This document shows positions 54,103 to 64,000 of a stretch of 64,000 bases of DNA, piece by piece; position 1 is the first letter of the stretch, and each line of letters starts with the position of its first letter. The stretch is from positions 175,151,164 through 175,215,163 of the forward strand of contig CP136066.1 of the NCBI GenBank assembly GCA_032622095.1, written 5' to 3'. Position numbers and translations under genes: made by a program. This stretch comes from Siphonodentalium dalli. Taxonomy: Eukaryota > Mollusca > Scaphopoda > Gadilida > Siphonodentaliidae. The notes beneath the pieces are model-generated. The model did no database searches and was not told the DNA's origin. It was given only the letters and a program-made list of their open reading frames with translations.

Positions 54103-54825
54103 CTCTACCATCACAATCATGGTAATATATGTAATGAAAAACCGCTACCATAATAATCATGGTAACATGTGTTATGAACCGCTACCATCACAATCAGGGT
54201 AATATATGTTATGAACCGCTACCATCACAATCATGGTAATATATGTTATGAAAAATGGCTACCATCACAATCACGGTAATATATGTTTTGAACCGCAATC
54301 ACCACAATCATGGTAATATATGTTTTGAACCGCTACCAACTCAATCATGGTAATATATGTTATGAAAAACAACCGCTACCATCACAATCATGGTAATATA
54401 TGGTAAGAAAAACCTCTACCATAACAATCATGGTAATATATGTTATGAATTTCTATCATAACAATCATGGTAATATATGTTGTGAACAACAACCGCTACC
54501 ATCACAATCATGGTAATATGTGTTATGAACCGCTACCATCACAATCATGGTAAGATATGTTATGAACCGCCACCATCACAATCAGGGTAATATATGATAT
54601 GAACCGCTACCATCACAATCATGGTAATATATGTTATACAGCTACCATCACAATCATGGTAATATATGTTATGACAAGCTACCATCACAATCAGGGTAAT
54701 ATATGTTATGAACCGCTACCATCACAATCATGGTAATATGTGTTATAAAAAACAACCGCTACCTTCACAATCATGGTAATATATGTTATGAACCGGTACC
54801 ATCACAATCATGGTAATATATGTTA
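54103..54825. repeat. minisatellite, about 36-bp units, left part
   Basis: About 20 diverged copies of a unit with CTACCATCACAATCATGGTA then ATATATGTTATGAACCG. Each unit has a short hairpin (ACCATCACAATCATGGT). The array is cut by Helitron copy 2 and resumes at 57,789. Confidence 0.92.
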
Positions 54826-57788
54826 CTAGCAGGGTTACCCGGCGTTGCCCAGGTTAATGTATGCTGTGGATATTTGTTGGGAATAGAGAATGCTCTTGCT
54901 TAAAGTGTTATACGTTTTCTCATAAATTGTATATTCAAATAGCATCACAAATCACGATTATTACAGTCATGGAATATAAGTAGTGGCTCACCTTGTCAAT
55001 TGTCATTCTGTTTATCGCGATTAATCCGTTCCACCAATAATGAAGTATTTATTTATTTACAACTGCGTATACATTAGACGTTATAATATTATACATGAAC
55101 ATCATAAACACATTAGTTCGATAAAAGATGATAATTGGGTTTTACATATTGAGATGTATCAATCAATCTAGTGGGTTGGACTAAGATCTCGAGGACACCT
55201 GGCTATCATATCTCCATGAAGATACAGATGTTTCAAAGAAATTTCCAGGTGCTTCTCTGTGCATCGTGCTATATATTGGCTAAATATTCTTAGTTTAAAC
55301 GAAATGTTGCTGCGCACATATATCAGCCACATGTACCAGGCACAGAGCGAGATTTTGAGTTGTTTATGTCAGTCGATGAGTCTGTTCTAAAACCCTTGTC
55401 AGATGTCAGTATTGGTAGGATCCTGAAAAGTCTTGTGCTACTAACTGCATTTTCTTGTATATCAGAAGAAACTATATTTGACTGCACACTGTGACCACTA
55501 TTTTTGAACAGGCCTTCCATATCTCTTGACAAATTGTAACTTTTTGTGGAAACTGTATTGAATGGAACAGACTAATTTTTTTTATTATATATATGCAATC
55601 ATCTGACGGTTCGATGTCTCTCAGTTTGCACGAATATATGTATCTCTTCAATAGAATGATAAATATACGTTTAATGCTTCTTCTAGTTATCTCTTTTTGC
55701 TAGCTCATTGTGTGAATGCCTTGATTGCCATTCTCATATAAATATAACTGTTAAGAAGATATAATTGTTCAAGTGACTTATGTGGGTCACCATATGTCGG
55801 GATTGTGAAATGTGAACGCCCAACTACTTAAAATGATATGGAGATGGCCTGGTGACTGTATATAACTTATATGTGGATATCGGCGAATAGCAATCTTATC
55901 AATGATAATGCATATCCGCTCGCCATCCGAGACGCAAACGACACCACAAATGATTTAATTCATGGTATATCATTAGAGAAAAATGTGTATGAATTTGGTG
56001 GAATTTGGTTTATTAAATCAATTGTTGATGCAACGCTGACTCGAACAACGCCATATCGCGAAGGTGATTATGTATTCGTTAGGTGGAAATCAGCGACAAA
56101 ACTATTTCACCATATTTTTTTAATTTCCCAAAAGCGTCATTTTAGAAAACTTTAACCCGCACCATTATCTTCCTTGTAAAAAGTTACCCCTCTTAGATCG
56201 CCTTGGTGCCATCTCGATTGTACCGCGTGCAGTTATATATAGAACGCACACAGACAGACAAAAAGACAGACAGACAGCGCGATGTTATTTCTTGTATCAT
56301 TTGAGAAGAACGTGTCTGAATTTGATGGTAATTGGTACTAAAAATATTTTGTATCAGTTTTGGTGACCCTCCCGTCGATATTTCGGACTCAAGCTGCACA
56401 CACTAAGACCCATTAGAGATTAGAGATGCATATATATGAAATTGGTGAAAATTGGCGAGTATACAAATTCGTATCAAATTTAAGGTCCCCATATCTGTCA
56501 CTCATAGGGCACCAATTTGGTGTATCTAAACCACACGATAAGATTCCTCGTTTCACGGAGAAGAATATGTATCAATCTGGTGGAAATCGGCACTAAAAAT
56601 ATAGATATAATTTTGTGTGTCCCTCTCATCTCTATACACCACTGGCTCGAATGGCCCCACTTGTGACATCCTTAAACCACACGATTACACTCCTGATATC
56701 ATGGAGATGATTGTTTATAAGTTTGGTGATAATCGGCGACTAAACAATTTTTTTTTATCAAATTTGGTGCCAAATCCCTCCCATCTCCATCTCTCACCCA
56801 AACAGCACCACTATGGCGTCTTTAAATCACGATTAGATTCCTCGTATCATGGATAAGAATGTGTATCAATTTGGTGGAAATTGGCGCTAAAAAAATTGTG
56901 CATCAATTTTGGTGCCCCCGTCTCTTTCAGTGCAACCCTGACTCATTTGCCACATTTGACAGATAAAAGCCACACCATTAGACTCCTCATACCATGGGGA
57001 TGATTTTGTATAAGTGTGGTGGCAATCGGCGACTTATTATCAAATTTAGTGCCCACCCCCTCCCAATCTCTCATCCAAAAACAACAATTTGGCGTTGTTA
57101 AATCGCACAATTAGATTCCTTGTATCACGAAGAAGAATATATATCAATTTGGTGGAAATCGGCGCTAAAATTAGTTTTATCAATTTTGGTGGCCCTTTCC
57201 CCTTCCGTTCACCCCTGACTCAAACGACGCCACTTTTGACATATTTAAACCACACCGTTGGATTCTCCATATCATGGGGATGATTATAAGTAAGTTTCGT
57301 GGCAATCGGCGACAGAAAAAAAATTAGCCCCCCCCCCCCATTTTTGGTGCCCCTCTCCCCTTCCGTTCATTCCTGACTCAAACGACGCCACTTTTGACAT
57401 ATTTAAACCACACCGTTGGATTCTTCATATCATGGGGATGATTATATGTAAGTTTCGTGGCAATCGGCGACAGAACAAAAATCTGCCCCCCCCCCCCACC
57501 TTCGGGGCACCCCTGACGCGAACGGCGCGACTTTTGCCATATTTAAACCACGCCATTAGATTCCTCATATTATGGGGATGATTATATATAAGTTTGGTGG
57601 CAATCGGCGACAAATTATTTTTCTGCCCCTGACAACAACAGCGTCACTTTCGAAAATTCTAACCCCGACCATTATCTTTCTCGCAAAAAGCTACTCATAG
57701 TAGACCCTTTGGCATCATCTAGATGGTCCCCTGTGAATTTCTATAGAACACAGACAGACAGACAGACATTCGCAAATATAGATATAGA
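54826..57788 (-). mobile_element. non-autonomous Helitron, copy 2 (2,963 bp), inserted in the minisatellite
   Basis: On the minus strand it begins TCTATATCTATATTTGCGAA (57,788) and ends with a hairpin (ACCTGG-GCAACG-CCGGGT) seven bases before CTAG (54,826). The flanks are ...GTTA on the left and TGAACC on the right; joined they give the minisatellite unit GTTATGAACC, so the insertion is exactly between A and T with no duplication. The interior has about ten diverged tandem copies of a segment containing AATCGGCGAC and CACACGATTAGATTCCTC. No Rep/helicase. Confidence 0.82.
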
Positions 57789-57985
57789 TGAACCGCTACC
57801 ATCACAATCAGGGTAATATATGTTATGAACCGCTACCATCACAGTCATGGTAATATATGTTATGAACCGCTACCATCACAGTCATGGTAATATATGTTAT
57901 GAAAAACAACCCCTACCATCACAATCATGGTAATATATGTTATACCGCTACCATCACATTCATGGTAATATATGTTATGAAGAAA
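57789..57985. repeat. minisatellite, right part
   Basis: Five more units of the 54,103-54,825 array, starting in mid-unit at TGAACCGCTACC right after the Helitron end. Confidence 0.9.
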
Positions 57986-58102
57986 AAAACAGTAATCGTA
58001 ATTTTCGAAGTGAAAAAAATAACCATTCTCGTAATTTTACTTCAAATGTTAATCGGCTTTTTTCGCGAATTTGTTGCTACACAGAGCTCATATTCGGGAT
58101 GC

Positions 58103-58222
58103 AAGAGATAACTTATTGCAATTATGATAATGAGCATAAATGAGACCTACACAATACTTAATAAGAGATAACTCGTCACAATTATGAAAATGAAAATCAA
58201 TGAGACCCACACAATCCTTAAT
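58103..58222. repeat. tandem duplication, two units of about 60 bp
   Basis: AAGAGATAACT...CAATTATGA...GAGACC(T/C)ACACAAT repeats twice in direct orientation. Confidence 0.75.
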
Positions 58223-59041
58223 AAGAGAGTAGGAGCAGAACAAAATGGATAAAAATGCTTTTCGAAACAATTACTGTCTGATGAAACCGGAAGTATCTAA
58301 CCAGTACAGCTAGTCACGCGATTGTATACATTGTAATATATCACACCCCATACATGTTGATATGCAGTCTGCAGTCTGCTCCATTCATACAGGGAGCAAT
58401 CAACTGGAAATAGACCACGGTGTTTATAAATAATGGTCAGCTGGTAATTGATTACGGACACATGAACTTGAACTCATCTCAGCCCAATTTCCCATCGATC
58501 AACATGCGTGGCATGGACATTCTCAAATATAACAAATATTTATGGGTGGCTTAGCAGTTTAATTTCTTGAATCAATAAAAACAAATAAGTTTACATGTAA
58601 GTCCACTTTTGAAAACTGATCTGTTTTACAGAATCTGATCTTATTCTTACATGAGAACAGTGAAATTAAAAATAATGTTCATGTTAACAAAGTTTAAAAA
58701 ATGGGGTTATAATTTCCAACTGGTTGATGGTTAGTGTAAACATATTTTTATTTCCAAATCCAAACATTATACACATAATACACAAATGACATAAATATAC
58801 AACATATAAGAGATAATGTATGGAAATGAGGATCAGACAACAAGCCCGAGGGCTTATATGAAGTCTTCTCCTCTTTGGCGACATGCCCCTTCCCCAATAA
58901 GTGAGGGAGGGGTATCGATCAGACGGGAAAGGATAGAAATAATGTTTTTTTTAAAGGAGAAGTAACTAAGTTTGAGTTGGGGATGGAAAAAGCGGGAAGA
59001 TAGTGTTAGGGATAGCAGGATGCAGAGAGAGATAGAGAGAT

Positions 59042-59120
<79 letters not shown>

Positions 59121-59631
59121 ATGAGAGAGAGTGAGAAAGTAGAGGGGACAGAGTTTTCAATAATTTAGTTGCTGCGTGGTGAAAATTATGCTCGTAGTAA
59201 TATGCATGCGTCAGGGTTGATGGTTCTTCAATATCGTGTCAGGGTTGATGGTTCTTCAATATCGTGTCACAGTAAGGGATAGTTCTAAATTTAAAAAATA
59301 AATTACAGACATATAATTATTATATATACATGTACTCATTATCCCCACCCCGATTTATAATGGACCATCGTTAACACCCCGTTAAGTAATCTCAGTTATA
59401 TTCACGTACACTATATATTCTACCCGTCATATCCAAACCTGATAAAAATCCAAATTACATTGTTATATTCATTTGTTTTCAGAAAGACGACATGTTATTT
59501 ATTTCCCGCTCACGTGAACTGAACACAGTCTGCATGCGATGTCCAACATTGACAGGTGGATTAATAATGACACCATCGTCTTATAATCGATACACCAAGG
59601 GTCGTCCGAGTAAGGTATCCATTAATTAATT
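58223..59631. other. intergenic and probable 5' region of the Mab-21-like gene
   Basis: Holds a GA microsatellite (about 59,024-59,140), a 28-bp tandem duplication (TCAGGGTTGATGGTTCTTCA, twice near 59,212-59,266) and a good splice acceptor (TTTGTTTTCAG, ending 59,482). The last suggests the 59,632 gene has a noncoding upstream exon. No other gene seen. Confidence 0.45.
59024..59140. repeat. GA microsatellite
   Basis: An almost pure GA run with a few ATA and AAA interruptions. The Ser/Leu frame on the minus strand is an artefact of it. Confidence 0.95.
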
Positions 59632-61626
59632 ATGGCGTCCTCGTCACGAAGTCGGTGCAGTGAGGACTCACATGAGCTATATCCGCAGTATAACCGGATT
59701 CTGATGCAAAGTCATAGCAGTAGAGTACTTGCACGTCTGTCGACTGATCATTATAAAATGACATTAGTAGGGAGCGTCGCGAGCGGAGTTGATATGAGTG
59801 GAAGTGATACAGATATTCTGATAGAACCTCGAAACATAATAATAAATGAATCCAGCTTGAGATACCGACCAGACGTCCCGTGTTATGTCCGGATATCTAC
59901 TGAGGGGTTAGCTGGGCTAGTACCAAACGTCATCTTGGGTGACGGGAAATATGTGCTGGCTGATCCTGTCAGAGACATGTGTGAAGAGATCTTTGGAGAA
60001 ACTAATGTTGCTCACGCATTATCAAAGGTTGGTAAGATATTCGAAAGTCGCGACATCACCACCGACTTGGTTCCACAACTAAGAATAAGTAAAATACCAC
60101 AGACAGCACGCTTATTTTCCACACGCGACCGGTCATGGCCATCTGACGACATTATATCGCTAATTATCTGCGGTGAATTCCACCTTGCGGCACGACCTGC
60201 TCCATCAGACCCGGACTGTGAGCACGATTTCTGCCTGTCGTTCGCTAAGGCAGAAGTCGTGCTGTTTAGATCAATGTCAGTTAACCAGATACTCAGTATA
60301 AAGCTTTTGAAGGGAATCGGACGCGTCATCGATTTTGGCCGGGGAGTGTTGACGTCCTACCATCTGAAGACGTCAGCTCTCTGGTATTTCGAGCAGACGA
60401 AATCTCGATTTTGGGAAAATGACTTGTCAACAGTGGATATATTAAAGAGACTTGATCAGGATTTAAAAATAGGATTCCTTCCTCATTATTTTGTTCCTGA
60501 AATGAACTTGTTGACTGGTGTCTTGGAATCTGATCTGATATATCTCCGCAGGCGTTTGTGGTCTCTTCTCGGGTTGTATCTCATCACTGGTGATATTGAG
60601 GGAATGAAATCACGCACAACGTTGGAACTCGCAGTTTTTGTATTTAATAATTTAAGTATTCTCTCTGAAACAATCCCGGCTATCACGCAGACAGGTCATA
60701 CGTCTCATATCAGGGACACCATAGAAGCAGCAGAGGTCATGTATGGAACCGGGATTGTATCCCATGTCACGAAACAACGAGTATCCGCATCTTTAATGGC
60801 GAGGTGTCCAATCCATCAAGTCAGACGTCTTTATATAGACAAGGTTAAATCAAAGCTTACGTCATTTCATAAGGCGGTTTATCTTTGGATGTATTCTAGA
60901 AAACACAAAGAAGATTTTTCATTTGACACCTTTGTTTTGATTATGTATGTTACTGTGGATTCAAATAAGGACCCTTTAGAAGAGTTCTTCGTTATAACAT
61001 CGACAGGTAAAAATAAAGGGGCCGTCGTGCTATCAGAAGAGCATTGCGAAAATCAGAAAAAAATAATGAATAAATGGTTGGCCTTTGTCGATGATACCAT
61101 TATCAAGTTACAACGATACGGGAACATTATCGCTGACCAAGTGTCACGTGATATCTCAAATAAGTTACGTGGTGACAGCGGCAATCGGTGCCAGGAAAAT
61201 ATCGACAAACTTCTCTATAAAATTATCAAAGAGTTGCTAACGTTTGCAGTCGATCATATTGAAACGTTCAGTTATCCTCTCGATAATAATGACACCTATT
61301 TATTCAAGCCGGTGCCAGTCGGCGACTATCATGACTTTCGGGCAAACCTTCACATATTGGAAGACGTTTTCGAGAGACTGTTCCTTAACGTCGATTATGC
61401 TCTCGTTACGAGCGCTCGGATCATGGCATCTGGTGGATCAGGAGATCAGAATGGAATTAGACTAGCGCGAACGATGAAACCGGAGAGTCTAGAATATCGA
61501 TGTGTATTGGCGTGGATTGTTTTCAAGGGGCTGCTGCGTGAATTCTACAGGTTGTGTTCTGTGTCAAGTGAGCATCAAGGGTGGGTGGAATTCATGGCCG
61601 CCACATTCCGCCGAAAGCATTGTTAG
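59632..61626 (+). CDS. Mab-21/cGAS-like nucleotidyltransferase (cGLR candidate)
   Basis: A single-exon 664-residue protein. The nucleotidyltransferase signature GSVASGVDMSGSDTD places Gly47-Ser48 and metal-binding Asp59 and Asp61. A third Asp is likely at about 145 (DITTDLVPQL). Residues about 200-310 match the Mab-21 helical half: SFAKAEVVLFRSM, LKLLKG-like, SSYHLKT-type SYHLKTSALWYFE and LPHYFVPEMNLL. The C-terminal 300 residues are not recognised. cGAS-like receptors sense foreign nucleic acid and make cyclic dinucleotides that activate STING; bivalves have many. All three Asp are present, so catalysis is possible. A poly(A) signal AATAAA lies at 61,791. Ligand unknown. Confidence 0.82.
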   Translation: MASSSRSRCSEDSHELYPQYNRILMQSHSSRVLARLSTDHYKMTLVGSVASGVDMSGSDTDILIEPRNIIINESSLRYRPDVPCYVRISTEGLAGLVPNVILGDGKYVLADPVRDMCEEIFGETNVAHALSKVGKIFESRDITTDLVPQLRISKIPQTARLFSTRDRSWPSDDIISLIICGEFHLAARPAPSDPDCEHDFCLSFAKAEVVLFRSMSVNQILSIKLLKGIGRVIDFGRGVLTSYHLKTSALWYFEQTKSRFWENDLSTVDILKRLDQDLKIGFLPHYFVPEMNLLTGVLESDLIYLRRRLWSLLGLYLITGDIEGMKSRTTLELAVFVFNNLSILSETIPAITQTGHTSHIRDTIEAAEVMYGTGIVSHVTKQRVSASLMARCPIHQVRRLYIDKVKSKLTSFHKAVYLWMYSRKHKEDFSFDTFVLIMYVTVDSNKDPLEEFFVITSTGKNKGAVVLSEEHCENQKKIMNKWLAFVDDTIIKLQRYGNIIADQVSRDISNKLRGDSGNRCQENIDKLLYKIIKELLTFAVDHIETFSYPLDNNDTYLFKPVPVGDYHDFRANLHILEDVFERLFLNVDYALVTSARIMASGGSGDQNGIRLARTMKPESLEYRCVLAWIVFKGLLREFYRLCSVSSEHQGWVEFMAATFRRKHC

Positions 61627-64000
61627 GTAACAATTCTACGTCATTGAAGCTGAATGCGAAACATGATCACACATAAACTCGAGGAAGGAACTAACTTTTC
61701 CAAGGCATCAATGTTTATACCATTTATCGATGCTGTTTAAAACATATACATTATCTTGCAAAAAAAAATAATCGCTGTAGGCCTATATATAATAAAATGG
61801 TTTTGCTTCAGAACTGTATCTTGTCAAACTCAGTGATTTTGATACTGCCGTCAGATTTACACCAAATTTCACTACCAGCATTCACAGGTATCATAAATGT
61901 ATATACGATTCACAGACAACCTGAATCGACAGAATCGTGACATAGTTTAAAGGAATCAATAGAATAGTTTATTTCACCACAAATTGCTTACTCATAGTAT
62001 CACCCAATCAAATGGTAGAGTGTACTATGTTGGTTCGAGATGCCCTGTATATTTAACAAGTTACCACGCACACAGGCACACCCACTGCATCGAGGTGGAC
62101 AATCATATCCAGCGACAGGTATCAAAGATGGATGGAAATCATGTTCTCACGTTTCATGGTCCGGGAGCATAAACACCGTTCGTAAAGTTTACTTCTTAGA
62201 AGATAGATAAGACGCGAGATGAATCGCGGTGGAATATGGATATCACTAATCAGCGACATATAGCAAAGATGGACGGAACTCAAGGCTTCCTCCATCTTTC
62301 GACACCCGCAATCATAAACACCGTTCGCAAACTTTCCATCAATATGAGGTTTAGATTTAAAAAACTTCAAACTTGCGAGTCATAACAGACTATAATTATC
62401 GGTGTTCGAAGCGAAAACATATTATTTAGTAGTCAGACAGCTATATAATAATATGTCTTATATTGCTGGACGGGCAATCGTTTATATCTAAACCTCCATA
62501 TTGAAGCTGGACGTGGGACGATTGCTCACAGACGAATCATGCAATAGCGGTTTATCAAGGTCATGTCGTACGATTTCTTTCAAAATCGATTGTAGACAAT
62601 TTGGGAGATAAATATTACCCATATTTTATATAGAATATACGCATAGTGTTTCTGAATAATAAATTTAATCCACGAGTGGGATTGGCGATTTACACCACGA
62701 GCTTCAGCGAGTGGTGTATAAATCGCCAATACCACAAGTGGATTAAATTTTTGTTATTCAGAAACACTATGCGTATATTTTGTTTATGCCACGATCTTTA
62801 CAATGCGATGGATAAACACTTTCAAATTGTATGGAGAAAGTTTAATCCACTCTGCGAAGTTTAATCAACAGTTTAATCATGATTAAATGTAAAATTAAAA
62901 CAGATGGCTTTTTTATATAGTAAGATAGGCGATCGTGGTACAAATCAAGTTAATCGTTAATGATATTCAAATAACTATCAAATAATGATAGCAGTAAATT
63001 TCCTTTTTGCACAGATTTTATTTTACAAGCAGCGATAATGTGTGAACTCTAATACTAAGATAAATGTTGGGGTAGGTTTAAAGGGACCAATGGCCTTCGT
63101 TGCAGGTTATAATTTAGAAATAACAGTTACCAAATTATGAACATTTTCCCAAGAATATAATAATAGTATAGTATAATGCTGGTACGAATGCGATAATATC
63201 CACAAAACACTCTTTGTGTGAACCGAGCGTTTGTTTATATATATCACGTAAATAGTGAGCGATAAGCAACAAACTCAACACCGTGGTGATTTTTAGGAGA
63301 GTGACTCATCGTGAACCATTCAACACCGAAATTATGAGGGCGAATATTAGCGAGCGCTATACCGGTATGTTGTAAACAACTTGGTGGCATTTCTAACCAA
63401 ATTTTATTAGAATATGGTCTCCCCGGTATTGAGTGTTCTGCTTATCGAATACTCTTTACGCACTGTTTGTTTACATAACATGGTGTTTGTTTACATAACA
63501 TCGAGAACATACATGACAATAACATGCAATTTACCCGATACTTATGATTGGTATAAGAACAAAATTTGTGTCTTTTAACAGCAGTACCCACCACCAACAC
63601 TTACCGTATATTTAAAGAAACATCCACCGAGAGAGTCGACAAAACGCTTGTAAACCGTTATTATTGGCTTGCAATGTTTTTGTTTTATTTAGTTTCTTTA
63701 AGAAATGGGAAAATCCATTTTTCAGCCTTTTCACAGATTTTCAGTCCAAAATTTATAAGATATCTCATAGTATCCGTAATTTTGAATCTTCTTTGTTTAT
63801 TGTCGTTACTGGTATAACTACAGAAATATGGTGAATTTTACACGAACAGACTCATCCGATCATCATAAAACTTCATACGGATATTCTGGGTGACTTTTAG
63901 ATGGCAGCTATAATTTTTTCCACGAAATTCGTTTAAAAACATGACCGTCAGCATCCATCTTTGATTTAAAATTTGAATCCTTCGGCCAACAGTGAGCTGA
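61627..64000. other. host intergenic DNA, no gene recognised
   Basis: Contains the poly(A) signal of the Mab-21-like gene, an imperfect direct repeat around CATAAACACCGTTCG (62,168-62,182 and 62,314-62,328), the palindrome at 62,640-62,778 and AT-rich filler. Short frames are unsupported. Confidence 0.45.
62640..62778. repeat. 139-bp palindrome (MITE-like hairpin)
   Basis: The arms of about 60 bp (CGCATAGTGTTTCTGAATAA and complement, then GGCGATTTACACCAC and GTGGTGTATAAATCGCC) surround GAGCTTCAGCGA. Confidence 0.85.

Noticed and set aside
54103-54825. Regular repeats that might suggest a CRISPR array
   Set aside because: Units are directly tandem without unique spacers, vary in sequence, and lie in animal DNA; this is a minisatellite.
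58966-59160. Minus-strand Ser/Leu frame
   Set aside because: A translation of the GA microsatellite.

Overview
The window looks like animal nuclear DNA, most likely molluscan and plausibly bivalve. This rests on the style of the host sequence (AT-rich, dense with MITEs, minisatellites and Helitrons), on GT-AG introns, and on an intronless Mab-21/cGAS-like gene of a kind expanded in bivalves. No species can be named from sequence alone.

Region 1 (1 to about 12.7 kb, right end unresolved up to 15.16 kb) is most of a Polinton/Maverick, a virus-like integrated element. In order it carries a deoxynucleoside kinase (cut by the window edge), a small membrane protein, a tandem PC4-like protein, a packaging ATPase, a small basic protein with a frame break, a retroviral-type integrase whose chromodomain is cut off by one TGA, a small helical protein, a penton-like minor capsid protein, a basic core-like protein, the major capsid protein and an adenain-like protease. 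A protein-primed family B DNA polymerase lies on the minus strand. Its zinc-finger N-terminus is spread over small spliced exons.

Region 2 (15,162-34,327) is a second Polinton with both ends present: about 365-bp terminal inverted repeats starting AG and ending CT, flanked by a 6-bp duplication ATTATA. It is AT-richer and has a different gene order and a very different polymerase. I see no protease. Its right half, which looks empty by plain ORF reading, holds two three-exon genes on opposite strands whose exons interleave: a putative type I membrane protein (minus) and a basic, probably DNA-binding protein with an acidic tail (plus). The rest of that half is palindromic MITEs. The structural genes of both elements are packed head to tail, often with overlapping stop and start codons (ATGA).

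Region 3 (34,334-64,000) is host DNA. It holds MITEs (several families, one with three copies), microsatellites, a roughly 36-bp minisatellite, and two related non-autonomous Helitrons (43,588-52,881 and 54,826-57,788). The second Helitron sits exactly between A and T of a minisatellite unit. The first contains a decayed BEL/Pao LTR retrotransposon and an inverted-repeat segment with a broken zinc-finger gene. The only intact host gene is a Mab-21/cGAS-like nucleotidyltransferase at 59,632-61,626.

In the Polintons, polymerase, integrase and PC4-like proteins would replicate and insert the DNA. Capsid proteins, ATPase and (in element 1) protease would package it. The kinase, a possible CARD-like protein and the membrane protein look like accessory functions for dealing with the host cell.
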